DNA of 64,000 nt from Trogon surrucura. Taxonomy: Eukaryota; Chordata; Aves; Trogoniformes; Trogonidae. Both the position numbers and the translations under genes were made by a program. The stretch covers positions 1,240,001 through 1,304,000 of the forward strand of contig CM036627.1 in the NCBI GenBank assembly GCA_020746105.1, given 5' to 3'. Shown here piece by piece: positions 36,901-49,500 of this stretch. How positions within the stretch are numbered: the stretch's first letter is position 1; each line of letters starts with the position of its first letter. The notes under the pieces are model-generated. The model saw nothing but the letters and a program-made list of their open reading frames with translations, did not search any database and had not been told where the DNA came from.

Positions 36901-39900
36901 AAGGTCAAGTGAAAATTAATACAAAGCTCGAAACAGATGTCAAAACTTAGACCGTTAACTAATAGTCAAAAGCAAATCCAACTAGGATTACATTCCCAGT
37001 CGCAGATCAAGTCTCAAGTCTTCTTATGAAGGCATATTTTCATGTAAAATTAAAACCACTGAGGAAAAGTTACTATTAAAAGTAAATGCCTTTTATAATT
37101 TTTATCATAATACGTGTCTTAGAAGATCAGAATTGCACTATGTAGATTTAGATCTCGAACGAGCTCCATGTTGTTAAATGTAGTAACAATCTGTGTCAGG
37201 TTAAGTTTAGGCAACGTGCTGAACACCGAAAAGATGCTCCTATTCTGGATTCCCTAAACTACTCCGGAATTGCAAGGACAACTACAGTGTATTTTTCTCC
37301 ACCAGAGAGACAAAGATATTAATACTGTGAATTCTTTTTAAAAAATATGCCTTGCTCTTACATTTACCAGATGAGTACACGTGGGACAGAAGTCTGAAAT
37401 AATTCTCTGAATGCTGTTAGGAATGGTCAACACTACCACAGTTCTATTTCCAAAAAAGAGATGTGAAAAGCAACGAGTACACACCGCATTATGAGAACAG
37501 TAAGAAATTTCTATCTGGAAGGGCAACCGAAAAATAATTTCTTTCTATTTCATTTTAAAGCAGTATATGTTAAACACAATTGCACTGCTGAAGGGCCTCC
37601 CAATATTATCCATACATCAGCAATTCGTTTTTCTCATTTTTAGGCTTAGATTGTTAACAGAGAACAACAGCGACATTAGTCACAACAAAACAATGTTTGT
37701 TGTGTAAAATGTCGATTCTATGAATTTCGTTTTCTATAAACTCACCATAGAAGTGTCCAAAGCCCATGCTGATGGCAATCACCAAAGCCAGTATGATGCA
37801 CCTGTTAAGGCCAGAACTGAACTGGCGTTGGTGCTGCTCTTCTCCGGGAGGTTCAGGCTCGGGTTCAGGGGCTGATCCACCCTCAGCCTCAGAGCTAGAG
37901 AGCAGCCTCTTCTTAGGCCGACGTTTTCGCACGGTGGGACTGGACTGATTGCTAGTTTCATCACTACTTGATTCATCTTTGCCAGCCTGAGATGAAAAAA
38001 CTGAAAGCCAACACAGAACAGTCTTTAAAATGCACTCCTTGTTACTTTAAGAATAATGCTGAGTACCAAAATCCATCATATTTAAGTAAATATATATTTG
38101 GCACTTATCTTAGAGAACAATTATAAAACAAAATAGAAATTCTCGACATGATATTATGATAATATTCTCAACCAGATATTATGCAAGGAATGCTGGATCA
38201 CCAAAGCTAAAAATTCATTATTTAAAAAAGACAGAGAATGAAGAAATCGTCAGCAAAGAGCTGCACAGCACCTCCCCACACCTTATTGTTCACTCACTAG
38301 AAAGTGTTTCTTTCAGACAATCCTGCCTCTTAAAGTATCTACGCGTATTGCCTCTGCAAATTCTTGTGAAGTGGATAGGTTGAGAATTCAGTTTTGCTTC
38401 TTATAGATATTGAGATTGAACTATTTAATTAAAAAAAGCAATGTAAAGGCTTGCTAGAAGAAAGCCTCCTAGAAGACAGACGTGGTTTTCCTATATTCTC
38501 TCAAAACACTTCATTCTATGACCATCACGCAGCTGCAGACAACATTCCAGTAAAGTTCCATTGATGCAGATATTATAAACATCTAAAGCTCTTCATTGCA
38601 AATGTATTTAAATATGTAATTTTCTTTACTTTTAATATCTACCATATGCTACTTCTTAACATCTTCACCTACCCCTCAGAAAAGCCATTTTCAATTGTTA
38701 CTGCACAGGAAAAGAACCACTCAGGTGTTTCTGCACTTGTCCTTCTCTAACACTCTGAATCCAAAACACTTCCATCACCTGACTGACATTTTGGAAGATT
38801 GATTTCGCCAAGATCTGAGATATGAATAAATTCTAACCAAAAAATAACCTTTTACAGCATTTTTTTTAAAATGTTATTTATGATGCCATCTGTGTTCATG
38901 CTCCTGTCACCCAAAAGCTGCACACTCTAACCGGGAAAATAACAATTGAGCTGTAATTGCTTGTGGCTATCAGTGGTACAAATGCTTGCTGCACGTGTTG
39001 TAAATAATTTTATATTTTCCAGTGTGTAAGTAACGATTATTTAATCTCCTTTCTTTTAAAGCATCATTTTCAAGCGTAAGGCAAATATCGAGGGGAAGCA
39101 ATAGCAGGGTGGAAAAGCAGCTTTCAAATCCCTGCGTTCAGGCACCCAGCTCACGCGCCTGAAATAGATTCGATGTGATCAAGGAAGCCTCCAGGACACA
39201 GCCAAGTGCTCCCCGCTCAGACACTGAGATTCGATGCCCACAATTGCACAATGCTAATGCCCCTTCTAGAAACACAGTTGTTCATTCTCATGTCAGAGAT
39301 CAACACTCAAACATCAAAATATAAACACAGTCGCTGCCCTTGAATATTTTACAGCTGAAAATCATTTGTCTGAGCAAAGCCATGCGCACGTGACCAAAGA
39401 GACACGAATGCCAAGCGGTGCTAGCCATTACCTGTAAAAAGCATCACCAGTTAAGATTCTTCACTTAAATGAATTCCAAATTAATATAAATGATTGCATC
39501 AACGCCAGAAAAGATTACCAATTAGGATCTGGACTACATGTCTAATTTCTAACTCCACGGACAAGCAACATGTCAGATAATGCAAGATTACTCCCACCTT
39601 ACTAAAAAAAAAAATCCACGTTAGTCAATTAGTCAAACCAGACTGACCGAGCAGACATTGCAGCAAAGACAGATCACCTGAGCAGCTACTTGACATGCAG
39701 ATTTTGAAAAAAATTTATACAGCTTTGCAGAGAGAAAGACAGTTTTAGAATCAATCATGTAAGCAGATGCATACTCTTCCAGTCCTGGAGAATTACAAGA
39801 AGCATTCAGAAATACAACAGGTGTTGTTATCGCTTATTTGGGTTTGAGGGGGTTTTTTCAACAGCCAAAGAAGCTCACACCTATGGAATACAAAAGAGGT

Positions 39901-42900
39901 TAAGGAACTAGCTGCTTCTAGCCCCATGGGAAATTGATACACACTGGACAGCAAAGAATAGGAAAGAGAAAACAAAATAGACAATCGGAAAGCAGACAGA
40001 AAAAGCTGTAAGACACTTAGAACCATTTATAAGCGCTTACTGACAAGCTGTCAACAGCACTACGCTTTCAGACAAGAATGACACTGCCTTGCAGCTGCTG
40101 TACGAATTCAGCACAAAGCTGTGCTCCTAACACTCACAGGACGAAAAGTACAGCTGAAACAAAGCGTGACCACAACTGCAGTCCAAAATTCTAGCTTCTG
40201 CTATGATTTTGAAGTGTCAGATCTACACTGGAAACCAGATGAAGCAACGATGTCAGCTAAGGAAGGGGTTTTCTTTGCTGTTCCTGCACAGCAGACACGA
40301 CTCAAGCCTAGATGCAGTTTATTTCAGAATGGGAATGGTTCTGCCAGTTAACTTCATTCATGAAGCAATATTAAAATATTTCTGTTTGCATGGTGAATAC
40401 AGCCTAAACAGAAATTGGATTGCAAGTAAAAGTGGCAGAAAATCATTGTAGAACGCTTTGGTATCTTTGAGAGGAACATCTGAAGTCCATTGTTTTCAAA
40501 CTCAATAGAAAACTCAGCAAGAAGTGGAAGGCAAAGATTTCCACTGCCAAAAAGCGGCATGAAAATTTTGACTGCTAAAACTTTGCCATTTACAATAAAT
40601 GCCAAAGTACTCCAGATATTTTCTATCATACTTGACCAATCAAATGCACCGTGCTAAAGACCATGCTGAAATCAGCTTAAGTTAGAAGGAAGAAATCCTT
40701 TTTGCCATCACACACAGATTTGGAATCCAAGAAGAATCATTTGTTCAAAGGGTCAAGCACCCACATTAAAATCTATTACAAAGCTTACTAACGCCCACTT
40801 CAAACTTACATGTTAAGGTTTAACGCTTTTCAAAAAAGCAAAACACTGACAGCTTAGCAGAATTCTTCAGCGAGGACTGGCTTTCAGCATCTCTTTGGAA
40901 TATCACCCCTATAACGTCAGGTAAGGCTGCTAGTGACAATTTCAAGAACACTCCATGCAAGCCATACGCAATCAGCTTGACACAAGCTGATCGGATTTAA
41001 TCACACCACCTTGGAAGGGAAGACTGCGAGACACATGCTCTTTCACCTCATTTCCCCATCCCCTTACACAACCGGGAATCTTCCTCAGCTTCTCCAGCCA
41101 ACTGACTTTTGTGTATAAAAACACAGGGGGGGGAAGAAAAAGAAAAATGCATTTTTAGAACTCAGCCTTGAGAGAAAAAAAGAAGTCAACAAAATTTTAG
41201 TTAAAAATCAAGTCTAAAGAAGACGACAGTGTTGCTACAAATCATCACTGGGCATAACTAGACGCTAAATTGTCATTTTCCATTTCCAGTGGATATTATA
41301 CAGATACATGGAGGTTTAAAGATGTTTTACTTTAGTTCTAAGACAACACAGTATTTTAAGAAGAATCCTGCTCTTGTAACAAACCTATTTTGAAAGGCAA
41401 AAATCCAGTAACACAAAAGTCTTATAGAGAATAAAGACAACAGAAAAGATTACAAATAAACAGTCAAAGAGAATTAAAAAAGACAACTAGAGAACTACAG
41501 AAGAGTAACACAACAGTAAGGTTCTTAGTTTGGGTGCGTTGAGTTTTTGTTTGGTTTTAATTGGCCAAATATTCTTCCCTCCTCTTGAATATCCTGCCTT
41601 GCACATTTATGCTAAGTACTGAGAGCACCTTTAAAAAATATTTATATTTTACATAGCTATGAAGGTAAGCAGAAAGCTTTTGTAGTCCTGCTGCTGTTAG
41701 TCCTCATGGCCCCAAAAATCAATTCCCTCACAGGTACTAGTTATTTATGCCAACTCCATAAAAGCAAAGAACCTGCCAGATCTACAATTACCCTATGAAC
41801 TACAAGTAATTTTAATTCTCAAAAGTACGCATTCTATTTAAAATAGCAAACGCTAAATGAGAGAAAATACTTTCAAATATGTAGATTGCAGACATATATT
41901 TGGACAAAGTTTTATTGTTAGGGCAACTAGATTCATCTAGAGACTGCAAGTACTTGGACAGGTAGTCCACAAGACCATTTTTTTTCCCCTCTCCACACAA
42001 AGAAGGTTCCCTAAGCAAAGGGGTTTTATTTATTTTTTTCCCCGGTGACATTTCTGCACACAGTTGCTTAGCAATTTATTGCTCTTACCAGTTTCTAGGT
42101 GGGAAAACGCATACTGACTGCTAGAGGAAGAACCCATGTTAAAATCATCTGAACTTCGAGCTTCTTCACCATCAGCTGGAGCTTCCTCCTGGCTTTGAGT
42201 TTCCTCTGGCTTTGGAGCTTCAAGTGTAACAATGTCAGAATCATCGCTAATAGCTCCAATGCAGGACACATCATCAGGGATTTTTTCTTTCTTTTCCTAG
42301 GGAAATAGACAATGGAAAAAATATTCAGATACATAAAGTAATTTTACAAAATAGCAAGAATTCTTAATACTTTAAAAAAAAAAAAATTGGTCTCTTTATT
42401 TTGATGCCTTCAAACTATTGCTTGGCATCATCAGTTGGAGCTTACAGAAGCATCTGAATAACATAAATTACCTCTGGAACTGTCTGAGTTTCCTCAAAAG
42501 CAGAGAGAGTATTATCTACCACCGGTATCTCTCCAGCACTGTTGCCCTGAGCTACACAAACACAAAAAAAGGAAAAAACAAAGGAAGAAACAAGGGATTA
42601 AAGCAAGTAACAGCCAATTATGGTCACTCCCATACAATATCAAAACATTTATAATTGTGAAAGATTTCTATTATCTACTTCTATCACATAGGGTTTTCTA
42701 AAAATACATTAAACCTCATTTTTCATATCCCTCTTAACAAACATCAGAATCAAATTTGTCATTATGTTACGCAGTGTTCTGGAGGATACTTAAAGTCAAA
42801 TGCTCATATTGATCATACTGCAAGCAACCTACAAAGGAAAAGCACAGTCAGACAGAAATCAGCACTATACTGTAAGCTGATACCAGAGTGTACATTTGTA

Positions 42901-45900
42901 TGTTAGGATAATTAAAACATTTTCCAGATAGTCGTTAGAGTGTCTAGTCCTGTTTCTACATGGAGAGGTTATGAATTTGAAAACATGGCCCAGCTCAAAT
43001 TTAGTCAACTGCACACTGAACCTCTCACATCCGTGTTCTCATACCAATATTAACCAATTGAGTGTTAAATTTAGTAACTACAGTGAGTGGAAGGATTTTT
43101 ATTATATTAATATGCACCAGATTTATGCTTCCAACTCAAGAAATGCTAACACAGTGTCACAATGCTATTTCTCAGGTGTAGAAACATTGATGACTCCTCC
43201 TAAAATACTTGACCTATGACATTATTAAGGAATATTTCTTTTATCAATAGTACTTCCACATACTATCTTCCAGCAACACGAGTGCACACTGTAACACATC
43301 TGAAGCACTGATAAAATTGCAGACATTACACTAATTCAATCTTCAAGGTAAAAATACTTCTATGGAATTGAAGACTGAATATTTTCGTAACATTGACGAA
43401 CCAAGCACTTTGACAGAGGCCTACAAAGAATACAAAGTTTAGTAAAACTACTAATTTCGTGCCAATGCTACAGTAGATACTTAGAATTGCTCCTCTTTTA
43501 ACATCGTACCTTGTAAATCAACTGGTTGCTCAACTGGTTGCTCCTCCTCTTGCAAAGAAACATATTCTTCTGACACAAACTCATGGTTATCATTTGTGCT
43601 TCCATTTTCTGAAGTCACTGTCTCTATGTCAGAACCCTGGAGTTGAAGAGTTTTAAATGAACATTACGGTTATTGGGGCTTCCGTCAGTAAAGCTGAAGG
43701 AAAGGGTTACAAAGAAAACAGAACATTAATAACAAAACCAGAAGAATAATGACCTTTAAAACTGAAGAAGATTTTATGCACAGAAAACCAAGAGAAATAC
43801 CAAGTAATTAACTAAGATGGAAACAACCATTAACGTATAATAGTTATGACCATGATTGAAAAAAAAAGCAGAGGAGGACAATTCTAGGGGGAAAAAAAAA
43901 AAAAAAATCAGTTTAGGCATCAATTAATAACTACTCTAAATATTTTAAATAACTATTTCCTATTAGCTTTACTAGACTTAGTTACTAAATAGAATTTAGA
44001 GAAACAGAGGAGGTTGTCAAACAAGTTTTGAATATGGCATCTAATACTTGCACACGCCTCCAAATATTGTATGTAAACACACACCCTCCCCAGAACAGAA
44101 CTTCAAGTGTATCACCATGAACTCTAATAGCTACTACCACCAGGAAAAAAATATGTACATCTCAATTCCTACCAGCAAATGGCTATTTCAAGAACATACC
44201 TCCAAAACCGGGAAAAAGAAAAATTTACACAATTTCTAAACTGGATTTCTGTCTTTAATGCAGAAAGAAGCCTTAGTTATGAGCCAGCTGCCAGTCCAAA
44301 ACAACCTCAGAGCAAAAGAGGAACTGCAGATAAACAATGCTGGGAGACTGCAGGGCACTAAGGACAAAGCAATACGGTTGACAACTCTAAATATTTAATT
44401 TTCATATTCTAGTTTTTGTTTAAAAGAACTGCTAGAACACAAGTTACTAGAAAACTCTAAACTTGCAAAACATAACTGAAAAATACTAAGTCACTCTGAT
44501 CCATAAATAGCTTAGGCTGTTTTTGTAAACAGGGATAGCTATTTTTGCAACAGGAGGTGTGAAATTACAGTAGCAGTAACACTTCCAGATTAGTTTCCTT
44601 ACATGCCTCATTTCAGGGCTCAGGCATACATGTATGCTTTTGGTTTTGAGAGGAGACTGTACTTCAGGAATATCAGATACCTCAAAGAGAGCTGCGTAAC
44701 ACACATTCTGCAATCACATTCTGCACAGCTTAGTCCTGCCTTGCTCACTGCTGGGGCAAGTAAGATAAAACATCGATCTTACCTAACTTCTCATGTCTAT
44801 CATTCTATGTCTACACCTGAGCACGTTGTTGAAGTCACCTTTACAATCAATACAGTCAGTGGCATGGAAACATCGAGTCATTTGATCAAATGTAAGTACT
44901 GACTTCAGCCTAAGAATTACTGCTCTAGACTCGACTGACTGCATCGATTTCATCTGTACAAGCCTACAAACCAACACCAGATTCAGTTGCCAACACCGCA
45001 GACACCCGGGCAACAATGAATCCCATCCCGACAGACCCTTAATTGCTTCACTAAAACGTTTTCCTTTTGTGTCAAGCTTTATTTTACTAGGGATTAAAAA
45101 TTACTTTTGTTTCAATAAAGCCGTTGTCACTTCATACTAGTCAGACATCAAAAGACAGAAAACACAGGCTCACAAACTAAACCAGGGCTACACAGACATA
45201 ATAGTGACAAAATAGCTATATCCCAAGGCTTGATCAAAGAATGAAGGACCTCAAGCACGTCATCCCAAATAAAAGTATGCCTAAGAAATGAAGCTACAGC
45301 AGAAATCAAAAGATGGACAGAAACACAACTGAAGCCGTATAAATTTGATAGAGCTCCACACATCAGTTGAATAGCTCTTAAAAGACAAATATTTTGAAGC
45401 AAGAACAGGTTTTTGCCCTGCACACAGTCTGTTAGCTCTTTCCACCTGCTGCCACACAATCTACCAGCACAACTTCGTTACGTAACAATTAGATCGCTTT
45501 TGTGTACTTCCTTACAAAAGATACCTCTTCAGGTTGCCTACCGGAAACAAAAAAAACAAACAACATTCTCTTAGGTGTTGCCACTTCCCCAGTCCTGCAC
45601 TGCCACATGAACTCCTCCTCCAGAAGGTGCCAACATCCAGCTTATTTCTACCCATGCAACGCCTTGTGCTCTCCTGCGTCAACAGCAAGGGCGAGGAAAC
45701 CCAGGATTCTAACGTGAATTGCCAAGAACTCACGTTCAAACTGCTGCGAGTCCCAAAGTCACTTCAAAACTCAATCCTCCCTGCAGAATAACCTCTTACA
45801 CCTCAAATTCTTTGAAGGTTTTCAAGACCCTCCCAGTGTAAGTACGGCAAGCCCTTCCCAATCTTCACTGTAAGCTCCAAGAATGTTCTACTTTGCATTC

Positions 45901-46535
45901 CTGACCTTACAGTGCAGAGGTAAGGAGCGCTGCCATGCCCTCCTATCACCTTCATTTCCCAATAAACCTGATTTTGGGTAAGGAATAGGTAATTACACAC
46001 ACTCTGTAACACAACCCTCTCCAATCTTCTAATAATCCTTCTAATAATCTAGTCACTGAACATAAACTTGCCTCTATCCTACTTTTTCATAATTAGAATG
46101 TTAGAACAGAAGGCTGTTCCTAAACAGCAACTGTTCAAAGTAGGATCATATACCTCAGTTGTAGAAAAGACTTGGAGAAAGTATGGAATCATTCCCTTCC
46201 GCACGAGATATTTTTCCTGCCCATTATTCCCAACTTTTTTTTTTTTTTTTGGGGGGGGGGGGAGGAAGGGAAAAGGTGGTATTTGGAAGGAAAAGAAGAA
46301 ATATATTGCCAACAACAGACAAGTTTCATTCTGTCTTATTTATAATCTCTCTTCTAGATTCTCTGTTGACATATAAATTCCACACAAACCAAAAAATACA
46401 AAGTTGAAATAATACTGTATGGCATATGGCTAGTCTTATAACTGAGAGAGCTTCATTAATTTGAGATTTGAGTACCTCATGATTGATGACAGTCCAGCCA
46501 CAAGAGGAATCGCTGTCACTGGAATTTTCAGACAT
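30912..46535 (-). CDS. CCPG1: Cell cycle progression protein 1 (ER-phagy receptor), 8 coding exons
   Basis: Family role: single-pass ER membrane protein that links ER to autophagosomes through LC3/GABARAP and FIP200 and is induced by ER stress. Coding exons in transcript order: 46535-46476, 43636-43510, 42551-42472, 42296-42089, 38000-37746, 35591-35470, 34430-33034, 31092-30912 (TGA). Phases close to 809 residues. N-terminal cytosolic part: LIR motif W14-T-V-I17, first FIP200-binding motif starting S22-D-I, second one S109-D-I-V-T-L114 within an acidic region. Membrane span about 226-242 ([17 protein letters not shown]), preceded by basic and acidic stretches. Luminal part: coiled coil from about 245 to 440, a Lys/Glu-rich segment ([19 protein letters not shown] and onward), then a Cys/His-containing C-terminal region ending [11 protein letters not shown]. 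The gene converges with PIGB. The first exon is non-coding, in the island near 51.1 kb. Confidence 0.95.
31093..32990 (-). other. CCPG1: CCPG1 last intron; no other gene seen
   Basis: This is the interval between the read-through stop and the last exon. It holds a TG/TA microsatellite (32895-32930) and otherwise AT-rich sequence with no recognisable coding block. If the short-tailed form is used, its 3' untranslated region would lie here. Confidence 0.6.
32895..32930. repeat. (TG)n/(TA)n microsatellite
   Basis: A run of TG units passes into TATATA and then CACACA, a compound dinucleotide repeat. Confidence 0.85.
32991..33033 (-). CDS. CCPG1: CCPG1 alternative C-terminal extension (donor read-through)
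   Basis: If the donor after 33034 is not used, the large exon stays open past YGP and ends [14 protein letters not shown] followed by TAG at 32991-32993. This gives a 763-residue form. Human CCPG1 also has a short-tailed form of 757 residues ending soon after the same YGPR. The spliced form instead joins YGP to [10 protein letters not shown] in the exon at 31092-30912. Both ends are consistent with the sequence; which is used is not visible. Confidence 0.6.
46235..46262. repeat. Homopolymer junction T16-G12
   Basis: Sixteen T are followed directly by twelve G, just downstream (on the minus strand) of the first CCPG1 coding exon. It may be a real simple repeat or a sequencing or assembly weak point. 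Confidence 0.85.
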
Positions 46536-46547
46536 TTTCAAAGCACA
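46476..46547 (-). other. CCPG1: First coding exon of CCPG1 with its acceptor
   Basis: Minus-strand acceptor CTTGCAG precedes 46547, then 12 bases of leader, then ATG at 46535. The exon encodes the first 20 residues including the LIR motif WTVI and ends at GAG before a GTACTC donor. Because an acceptor lies just upstream of the ATG, at least one non-coding exon must exist further upstream. Confidence 0.85.
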
Positions 46548-49500
46548 CTGCAAGTAAAAGCAGATTCTTTTAACATGTAAGATATATTAATTTCACTTGC
46601 CTGAAGAAAAAATAAAAGAAAGAAAACAGAAGAATCCAAATCATGTTGTTACAGAACACTGCACTAACTCACAAATTGTTATTCTGAAATTTTAAAACAA
46701 CCAAACAAAAAGACAGAATAAAAGTTTAGAAAGAAAATATATTCTTTTTGTACATAATTCCTATTATCTTTTTCATACCTAGAGCAACTCTGGCTTTGGT
46801 AGGTACATACCTATTTTAGCCAGCCCAAAATCTCTTAGACTAGCTAAAAACACACACACGAGGCTAGCCACTAAATCAATAGTCAGATTTAATATTTGTC
46901 TGTAGCATCATTGTTTAAGACATGTTTCAGTAGGTGAGATGATTTCTGAAGTGTTACATGTACAGGACCTACAGTTTATTCAAGAGAAACACGGTGCTTT
47001 TTCAGAAAACACACAAAATAGGATCTTTTGGAACTAACACTCCTCAACTACGCAAAACAGTATTTCACGTTTCTTTCGCTCCCTTCGAGTAGTCTAAAAT
47101 TCTCAGTTTTCCTCAGAATCAGTGTGAGTACCTGGAGACTGCAAAAACAGAACCAAAAAAAAAATGAAGCATAAATTTTACTGGTTAGAATACTACCAGA
47201 TGACTTTGGTATTTATTTTCAGAAGAGAGCTGTCTGACTGCAGCTGCCTGTTTATTTTTTCTCCTGTTCCAGGAATACAGAGTACTCATTTATTGTTTTT
47301 TTTAAGTTCTTAACACAAAGACTCTAAAAAGAAATTTAACACATTTCTCATTCCTTAAAATAAAAATACATCAAGTAGTTAAAAAAATTTACTACAGATT
47401 TACCTTGGTGAAAAAAAACTTTCCAAAACTAGAACAATTTCCAGTCAATTTTGCATTAGGTTATGCGTCCAACACAATAAAATAGGAAAAGAACTCACGG
47501 TTTAATAAACCTTCTATAAAACAATGATTATATTGACAAAACAAAGAGTTCAGACATCTGCTTGACTTCCCACACCCAGTTACTTGTGGTAAGAGCACAG
47601 AGAAAAGCACCTAGTTGTTTGAAGTTACTTACTTCCTACCTTATTATTAATCCTGTCTTTACTCTCAGTTTGTTAACACAGAAAATATACACAAACCCTG
47701 AGTTAGAAAATACAGTTCAGGTGGCCTACCCAGTCCTGACTAGCAAGTCTGATCTCTGCTGAGGAAGAAATTCAGGCTGCAGTTTCATACCGCAGCAATT
47801 CCAGTTTTAGAGCATCTCAGCGCTACATCAAAAACAACTAAGGCACATAATGCAAATCCTTTAACAGGCAAAAAAAAAATCCCACAAAAAATCCAAAGAA
47901 AAATTCTGAAAGGGTGAGTTTTAACCGCAGACTCTGCTGGACGTTTTAACATCTGCCTTCCCCTAGGTGAGCATTTCACTAATTACATAAATGCTGTCTT
48001 GTTCTCCCTCTCCACGCACATCACAGGCTGACAGGTAACTGCATCAAATCACTCTGCTGAACACAGAACCATGGCCTCAGGTTCCACAGAGTACTAAACA
48101 CCTGTCCTCTCTTCCCAAAAGAAAGCTTCAGGGCTTAACTATGTGGGTAAAAGCATAATCAAAAAATGTTTAAAAAACAAGCATAGGAACAGGCAGACAA
48201 ACAATCATAATTCTCTATTACTTGCTAACCTGAATTTTATAATAATATCATATATTTGACTGTATACAGGTGATCAATCTTCAAAAATAGATATTTTTTT
48301 TTTTAATATCAAGGAAAAGAACGAAACTTTTAAAAACATGACAAAATCATTGAGGTTTATGGGTGGAACTGCTAAATTTACCAAAGATGATAGACAGCAT
48401 CAGACTGAAGAGCATCTCTAGGGTTGCTATATTCCTCCAAGCACATTCGACAAACATGCAAGAATAAAAGTTATCGGCAGTAAAGCATTTTATTAATGAA
48501 AACTAGTTAGATCTCAAAGAGCAAAACAGTCTAAAAACCTTTAAAAAACCCAAAACCAAACGTACCTATAGCATTGCTAAGTTTCAACTACCAGCTAGAA
48601 TAAGCAGCTTATTTCTGTAAAAGATTAATAAAGTACACATAGTCATAACTGAACCTGAGGTTAAATCCAGAAAACCTAAATACAGAAGGATAAACTGAAC
48701 CTAACAGCTAAATTGACCTACTCAAAAAATCTTCACGAGTTTGTACTCTCCATCACAAAATGATGAAGACCCACCAAACACCACTACGGTTTTCCCACTT
48801 GCCCAAAGGTGCTGGATACAGTTGGCTTTGTCTTCTCAAATACAATCTATTATGAAAAAAAAAACAAAGTAGTTTTGGGCAGAAATTAAACTGCCACGAA
48901 GTGTGCAAATTTCCTAATGAATCCAGATGATGCTAATGGCTTCTGGCTCAATGACAGCAAGGATAACTGGAGGCTACAGCAGAGTACTCCACACCTCCTG
49001 TATGTCAGGCCAAAGCAAAGATTGGGGAAAAAGAAACAAAAATCAAAACTCACCACACACAGCTTCAGTGGTTCAACTTCTCACTAAATACCTTTAGCAT
49101 TGCTATTTTCGAAGAGAAAGTCAGAGTCCTTCTAAACTCCAGTTTAAAGGGCAAAGCTGATCCTAGGCCTACAAATGTTCTATACTCTCAGTGACATCAT
49201 CTTTAAATTTCTATCTAGACAAAATAAACACCTGTTATGTTCAGAGATCAACCTCTACACATTTCTGGGTGGGGCAAGCAGGGAATCAGAAGCGTGAAAC
49301 ACTTTTCTAACCTTAGGGAAACGCAAACTAAATGCGTAAGGTGTACAAGTTTACAGCCATGTGTATCACTGATGACAACGTAATACCAAGTTATCCCAGA
49401 TATCTATACAAAGATGAGATAGCATTGTCCTATTTACCCACTGTAAAGCAGAATAAATACCAGTCTTGGAAATAATAACCATTCCAGTATAAACAAACCC

